Shown here one piece after another: positions 59,282-64,000 of a DNA stretch of 64,000 nucleotides; positions within the stretch are counted from its first letter, which is position 1, and every line of letters begins with the position of its first letter. The stretch is from JANQPA01 sp964548175 (GTDB lineage Bacteria; Bacteroidota; Bacteroidia; Chitinophagales; Saprospiraceae). The stretch covers positions 47,384 through 111,383 of the forward strand of contig CAZJQS010000010.1 of NCBI GenBank assembly GCA_964548175.1, read 5' to 3'. The translations under genes were made by a program, and so were the position numbers. Below the pieces are notes generated by a model. The model was not told the DNA's origin and ran no database searches. It was given only the letters and a program-made list of their open reading frames with translations.

Positions 59282-62257
59282 ATGGAACTTATAGTCAATC
59301 ACTACTCAAAGGTAGTGCTCTTTGTAGCAGCATTGCTTTTGTGCAATTTGTCCATTGCGCAAAGGACGATTACGGGAACAGTGACCGACGCAGAGAACGG
59401 CGATCCGCTCATCGGCGCCAACATTCTCGTTGTGGGCACCAGTACAGGCACCGTCACTGATTTTGACGGCAATTATTCACTCGAACTTCCCGAAGGAGCT
59501 ACCCAGCTCGAATTTTCTTACACAGGTTATCGCGCTCAAACGGTTAATATCGGTGCTTCCGATGTGGTCGACGTGCAACTTTCTGCAGGGGAATTGTTAG
59601 ACGAGATCGTCGTTATCGGGTATGGTTCGGTAAGAAAGGAAGATGCGACGGGCTCAGTGCTGGCCGTTTCTGAAAAGGACTTCAACAAGGGCGCCCTGGT
59701 TTCGGGTGAAAACCTGCTGACCGGTAAGGTAGCCGGCGTACAGATCACCCCTAACGCTCAGCCCGGCGGAGGCGCTTCCATCCGTATTCGTGGAGGTACT
59801 TCCATCAACGCCAGTAACGAACCGCTATATGTGATCGACGGCGTACCGGTCGGTAACGGAGGCAACCTGGCTTTTTACGTAAATCCCAATGACATTGAAA
59901 CCTTTACTGTATTGAAGGATGCTTCGGCTACAGCGATCTACGGATCACGAGGCGCCAACGGGGTGATCATGATCACCACCAAAAGAGGTAAAAAAGGCGC
60001 CAAGCCTCGTTTTACCTTGAACGCCTTCAACTCCTGGGCCAGCTTGGCGGGAGATATACCGGTATTGTCTCCGGAAGAATTCAGAAATGTGGTCACCTTC
60101 GTAAGACCCAATCGACTCGAAGATGTCGGCCCGGAAAGGACCGACTGGTTCGATGAAGTGACCCGGACAGCTTACGGACAAAGCTATGATATGAGCGTGA
60201 CCGGAGGCGGCGAGAACTTCGGTTACCGCGTTTCGGCTAACTACCAGAATGTCGAAGGGGTGATCCGGCCTTATCAGGCGGAAAGGATCGGATTTAGCTT
60301 CGCTTTTGATATGTCTATCCTGAATGATCAGCTGGACATTTCCACCAATCTGAAAGGTAACTTCAATAAACGGAATAATGAAAGGGGAGTCATCGGCAAC
60401 GCCTGGTTGTTTGACCCTACTCAGCCCGTTTTTGATCTTGACAACGTCGCTTATGGTGGCTACTTCGAATACGGCGTGGCGCTTGGCCCACGTAACCCGG
60501 TCTCTCAGATCGAGCAACAACAGAATTTGTTCGAAGAATTCGGCAGCATCGGTAACCTGGAACTGGATTTCAAACCCAGCATTATTCCTGGCTTGAGTGC
60601 TAAGCTGAACCTTGGCTATGACATCGATAACAACGACAGCAAGTTCTTCTCTCCAACTACCTTTACTCGTCCTCCGACAGATGACCGTACGGGTAATATT
60701 TTTATTAGCAACGGCAAGAACATCAACCTGCTGCTGGACGCTTATCTTACTTACGATTTTGACCTGAACGCAGATAATGTGTTAAAGGTTCTGGCAGGAT
60801 ATTCTTACCAGGATTTCACTTTCTCCGGCAACTCCACCAACGCCTGGAACATCGACACCGACATTTTCGGTTTCAACAACCTGGCGCCGGCTTCCATGTT
60901 CATTTCTAATAGTGGAATTACAGACAATCGCCTGATAAGCTTCTTCGGGCGTTTAAACTATACCCTCAAAGACAAGTACCTTTTGACGGCTACCGTTCGT
61001 CGTGACGGTTCCTCTCGTTTCGGTCCTGCAAACCGCTGGGGTACTTTCCCTTCGGCTGCATTGGGATGGAGAATCCTGCAGGAACCCTTTGCCGCAGGCC
61101 TGGCCAACGTCTTTTCGGACCTTAAGTTTCGGGTAGGATATGGGGTGACCGGTAACCAGGAGATCGGCGACTTCCAGTTTCTACCTACTTATGCGATCTC
61201 TGACTCCAGAGCGAGATATCAGTTTGGTAATGAGTTTGTCACTACACTTCGTCCTAACGGTTATGATGCCGGCCTGAAATGGGAAGAAACCACTCAGTGG
61301 AACTTCGGTCTGGACTTTGGCTTCTCCAATGGCCGAATTAATGGTACGCTTGAATATTATTACAAGAATACCGATGACTTGTTGTTCACCGTTAACGTTC
61401 CTGCCGGTACGAACCTGACGGATCGCGTTTTGACCAACATTGGCGAGCTGGAAAACCAGGGCATTGAGTTAACCTTGAATGCCGCTATCCTGACCACGCC
61501 AAAGCTGGCATGGGATATTTCTCTGAACGGTGCTTATAACCAGAATGAGATCCGGGTACTGGATGGTGAAGGAAGTGCGGGTATCAATACCGGCTTCATT
61601 TCAGGAGGGGTAGGCAGTACGGTTCAAAGGCTGAGCGTTGGTTCACCTGTCAACTCTTTCTTCTTGTTCCAGCAGTTGTACGACAGTAACGGTGATCCCT
61701 TGGTTGACGGTATCGATTATAATGAGGACGGAGTGGTTGACAATGCCGATATCTATTCCGATCTTAATGGTGATGGTATTGTGAATGATCAGGACAGAAG
61801 ACTGATCCAGCAGCCGGCGCCTGATTTTATCTACGGGATTACGTCTAACTTTTCTTTTAACAATTTCGATCTGGCCTTTACTTTAAGGGGGGGCGTGGGT
61901 AATTTTGTCTACAATAACAATGCCTCCAATCTGGGGCACTTTTCACGCCTGGCTGATCGCGAAGGTTGGCTGAATAATCTGCACCACTCAGTGCTTCTAT
62001 CTGGATTTACCAATCCGCAGTACTTCTCAGATTTTTACCTGGAGGACGCTTCCTTCCTGAGGATGGATAACATTACGCTGGGTTATAATTTTAGTAACCT
62101 TCCTTCAGGTATGAGCTTGAGGTTGTATGGAACGGCAGAAAATGTATTCGTATTAACCGAGTACTCCGGATTAGATCCAGAGCATGGCAATGGAATTGAT
62201 AATAATCCATTCCCCAGACAGCGCAGGATCGTATTTGGCGCTACGCTCGGATTTTAA
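59282..62257 (+). CDS. susC: SusC/RagA-family TonB-dependent outer-membrane transporter
   Basis: 991 aa. Signal peptide VVLFVAALLLCNLSIAQ, carboxypeptidase-regulatory-like domain (RTITGTVTDAENGDPLIGAN, TDFDGNYSLELPEG; about 27-105), linker LLDEIVVIGYGSVRKEDATG characteristic of SusC, plug (VAGVQITPNAQPGGGASIRI, ASATAIYGSRGANGVIMITT) and a 22-strand barrel ending RQRRIVFGATLGF. Imports oligosaccharides through the outer membrane using TonB energy, with the SusD lid encoded 35 bp downstream. The upstream GH53 enzyme suggests galactan oligomers. Confidence 0.96.
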   Translation: MELIVNHYSKVVLFVAALLLCNLSIAQRTITGTVTDAENGDPLIGANILVVGTSTGTVTDFDGNYSLELPEGATQLEFSYTGYRAQTVNIGASDVVDVQLSAGELLDEIVVIGYGSVRKEDATGSVLAVSEKDFNKGALVSGENLLTGKVAGVQITPNAQPGGGASIRIRGGTSINASNEPLYVIDGVPVGNGGNLAFYVNPNDIETFTVLKDASATAIYGSRGANGVIMITTKRGKKGAKPRFTLNAFNSWASLAGDIPVLSPEEFRNVVTFVRPNRLEDVGPERTDWFDEVTRTAYGQSYDMSVTGGGENFGYRVSANYQNVEGVIRPYQAERIGFSFAFDMSILNDQLDISTNLKGNFNKRNNERGVIGNAWLFDPTQPVFDLDNVAYGGYFEYGVALGPRNPVSQIEQQQNLFEEFGSIGNLELDFKPSIIPGLSAKLNLGYDIDNNDSKFFSPTTFTRPPTDDRTGNIFISNGKNINLLLDAYLTYDFDLNADNVLKVLAGYSYQDFTFSGNSTNAWNIDTDIFGFNNLAPASMFISNSGITDNRLISFFGRLNYTLKDKYLLTATVRRDGSSRFGPANRWGTFPSAALGWRILQEPFAAGLANVFSDLKFRVGYGVTGNQEIGDFQFLPTYAISDSRARYQFGNEFVTTLRPNGYDAGLKWEETTQWNFGLDFGFSNGRINGTLEYYYKNTDDLLFTVNVPAGTNLTDRVLTNIGELENQGIELTLNAAILTTPKLAWDISLNGAYNQNEIRVLDGEGSAGINTGFISGGVGSTVQRLSVGSPVNSFFLFQQLYDSNGDPLVDGIDYNEDGVVDNADIYSDLNGDGIVNDQDRRLIQQPAPDFIYGITSNFSFNNFDLAFTLRGGVGNFVYNNNASNLGHFSRLADREGWLNNLHHSVLLSGFTNPQYFSDFYLEDASFLRMDNITLGYNFSNLPSGMSLRLYGTAENVFVLTEYSGLDPEHGNGIDNNPFPRQRRIVFGATLGF

Positions 62258-62292
62258 CCTCATTTATTAAAAATTGATTTAAATAAAGTGTT

Positions 62293-63873
62293 ATGAAACG
62301 GATATTCAATGTTGCATTAGTTCTAATTTTAATTGTGTTTTCAGCCTGTACGGATCTGGATCTGAAGCCCAGAACAGAGTCCACTGCGGACGTGCTGTTT
62401 ACTGATGAAGATTCTTACCGTCGCTTTATTGCGAGAGTATATGCTGGCCTGGCCATAACGGGCCAGCAGGGGCCTGCCGGTAATGCGGATATTTCCAGTT
62501 TGGACGAAGGTTTTTCCAATTATTTGCGCCAGTACTGGCAGTTGCAGGAACTTCCTACGGAGGAGGCCGTGATCTCCTGGGGCGATGACGGCATTCAGCC
62601 GTTGAACGTTCAAAGCTGGGACAGCCAGAACCAGTTCGTCAATGCGATGTACTACCGGATCTTTTTTCAGGTGTCCATGGCAAATGAATTTCTGCGGGAG
62701 TCTTCCAGCGCAAAACTGGATGAGCGGAACATCAGAGCGGGCATTCGTCCTGAGATCGATCGATTCCGCGCTGAGGCGAGATTCCTGAGAGCCTACAGCT
62801 ACTGGCATGGTATTGACTTGTTTGGGGATATTCCTTTCTACACCGAAGCGAGTGAGATCGGCTCGGATGCGCCACAGCAATTTGATCGTCAGCTGGTGTT
62901 CGATTTTATTGAAAATGAATTGAATGCCATCGAGTCTTTGCTGCCGGATCCGGGGGATAATCAATACGCTCGTGTCGACAAGGCCGCTGTTTGGATGCTC
63001 CAGGCTAAATTGTACATGAATGCAGAAGTGTATACCGGCGCCTCTCGTTATACTGAGGCGCTCACAGCTCTGAACAAGGTGATCAACTCCAGTCAGTACA
63101 GTCTGGTGGACGACTATAGCCACAACTTCCTGGCGGATAATCATACCTCCAGCGAGATCATCTGGTCGATTCCTTTTGATGGGTTGAATACCCAGACCTG
63201 GGGCGGTATGACCTATCTGACCCATGCCCCGATCGTAGGGACCATGCCTGAATCTGAGATCGGCGTCACCGGCGCCTGGCAAGGCTTGAGAACGACCAGC
63301 GCTTTCGTGGATTTGTTTCCGGATGAAACCGGCGACCTGGATTCCAGAGCTTCTTTCTGGACAGAGGGTCAGTCCAAGGAAATTAATGACCTGACTGCTG
63401 CTACAGACGGGTACGGCATCATCAAATTCAGAAACGTTACCTCTGATGGGCTGCCCGGTTCTGACCTAACTCATGCCGATGCTGATTTTCCGGTCTTCCG
63501 GTTAGCTGATGCTCACCTGATGTATGCTGAGGCGGTATTAAGAGGCGGTACAGGAGGCGACAGAGCAACTGCACTTAACTATGTCAATACAGTGAGGAGG
63601 AGAGCTTACAGAGGCTCCAACCTCGGCGCTATTACTGATGCTGAGCTTACCCTGGACTTTATCCTGGAAGAAAGAGCCAGAGAGTTGTACTGGGAAGCTA
63701 CCAGAAGAACAGACCTGATCCGCTATGGCCTGTTCATAAGCGGTGATTACGTATGGCCCTGGAAGGGTAATGTGAAAGAGGGAACGGCTACTCAGGATTT
63801 CAGAAGACTGTTCCCAATTCCTGCCGGTGAGTTGCTGGCAAATCCAAATTTAACCCAGAATCAGGGGTATTAA
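62293..63873 (+). CDS. susD: SusD/RagB-family surface glycan-binding lipoprotein
   Basis: 526 aa. Lipoprotein signal VALVLILIVFSAC (Cys about residue 19). SusD family helical TPR-like scaffold: SYRRFIARVYAGLAITGQQG, EARFLRAYSYWHGIDLFGDI (the RAxxY/FGDIP hallmark), VDKAAVWMLQAKLYMNAEVY, FRLADAHLMYAEAVLRGG and FILEERARELYWEATRRTDL IRYG near the end. Binds glycan at the surface and caps the SusC barrel. Co-transcribed with susC. Confidence 0.95.
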   Translation: MKRIFNVALVLILIVFSACTDLDLKPRTESTADVLFTDEDSYRRFIARVYAGLAITGQQGPAGNADISSLDEGFSNYLRQYWQLQELPTEEAVISWGDDGIQPLNVQSWDSQNQFVNAMYYRIFFQVSMANEFLRESSSAKLDERNIRAGIRPEIDRFRAEARFLRAYSYWHGIDLFGDIPFYTEASEIGSDAPQQFDRQLVFDFIENELNAIESLLPDPGDNQYARVDKAAVWMLQAKLYMNAEVYTGASRYTEALTALNKVINSSQYSLVDDYSHNFLADNHTSSEIIWSIPFDGLNTQTWGGMTYLTHAPIVGTMPESEIGVTGAWQGLRTTSAFVDLFPDETGDLDSRASFWTEGQSKEINDLTAATDGYGIIKFRNVTSDGLPGSDLTHADADFPVFRLADAHLMYAEAVLRGGTGGDRATALNYVNTVRRRAYRGSNLGAITDAELTLDFILEERARELYWEATRRTDLIRYGLFISGDYVWPWKGNVKEGTATQDFRRLFPIPAGELLANPNLTQNQGY

Positions 63874-63965
63874 TTTTTTGAGGCCGGTGCTCGGAGGTCC
63901 GGATGACCTCTGAGACCATTAAGCCTCTGGTTTTTATAACATTCCATTTCTAATTATATAGAAAC

Positions 63966-64000
63966 ATGAAAAGCTTAAGATTATTATTTGCGTTTATCAT
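63966..64000 (+). CDS. Start of an exported protein (3' truncated by window end)
   Basis: ATG at 63966 opens MKSLRLLFAFI, the first residues of a signal peptide, 92 bp after susD. By position this should be a SusE/SusF-like glycan-binding lipoprotein or another locus component. Only eleven codons are visible. Confidence 0.6.
   Translation, partial: MKSLRLLFAFI

Noticed and set aside
62341..63282. 313-codon minus-strand frame inside susD
   Set aside because: Antisense to a clear SusD gene with all family motifs; no signal or domain.

Overview
The window looks like a chromosomal piece of a member of the Bacteroidota, probably a Saprospiria-type (Lewinella/Haliscomenobacter-like) organism. The evidence is a SusC/SusD pair, a type IX secretion-style C-terminal domain on a glycosidase, many lipoproteins with short lipoboxes, several twin-arginine-type N-termini on Gfo/Idh/MocA oxidoreductases, DUF1080 and DUF4251 proteins, and AT-rich spacers with few obvious Shine-Dalgarno sites. 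The genus is inferred, not shown. Two runs of exactly 100 N (43562-43661 and 46140-46239) mark scaffold gaps, both inside tandem repeats.

Layout. 1-2551: the 3' end of a PI-PLC-like gene and a multiply broken gene carrying a MACPF (perforin-type) signature. 2538-19095: a sugar-catabolic region with GH3 beta-glucosidase, two DUF1080 lipoproteins, four Gfo/Idh/MocA oxidoreductases, a TIM-barrel sugar isomerase/epimerase, DoxX, ribulokinase, glycerol kinase and glycerol-3-phosphate dehydrogenase. The DUF1080 plus Gfo/Idh/MocA combination fits a 3-keto-glycoside route (oxidise the sugar at C3, then cleave the keto-glycoside). 19520-28330: two giant adjacent genes (1422 and 1497 aa) with no function I can assign. 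28520-38572: a chimeric DUF1080/oxidoreductase pseudogene, a nuclease-family lipoprotein with a partner lipoprotein, GH31, a transglutaminase-like lipoprotein, an MFS transporter, a pRiA4b ORF-3-like protein, mannonate dehydratase and the relic of a neighbouring SDR gene. 38573-39663: gene-poor DNA with tRNA-Pro(GGG) and a split duplicate of its 3' half.

39664-47997 is a plus-strand cluster without recognised precedent. It holds a small repeat-containing protein, three proteins with Ig-like beta domains (two of them with phasin-like helical N-termini), a beta-propeller-like protein, a DUF362 protein, an extended SDR epimerase and an overlapping SRPBCC protein. Two unusual tandem-repeat arrays separate its genes. 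48066-58892 is mostly housekeeping: GntP permease, HD hydrolase, SDR-DUF2867 protein, a stop-interrupted YceI gene, LpxL-type acyltransferase, fatty acid desaturase, CBS protein, DUF4251 protein, tRNA-Val(GAC), an outer-membrane protein and a GH53 galactanase. 59282-64000 begins a polysaccharide utilisation locus: SusC, SusD and the start of a third exported protein. With GH53 just upstream, galactan is a plausible substrate.

Five genes are disrupted (1130-2551, 28520-29535, 38389-38572, 52784-53335 and a split tRNA copy). A MITE-like element of about 190-200 bp occurs twice (4801-5002, 19096-19280), with possible solo ends elsewhere. The strongest candidates for an undescribed system are the giant pair at 19520-28330 and the phasin/Ig-like/DUF362 cluster at 39664-47997.
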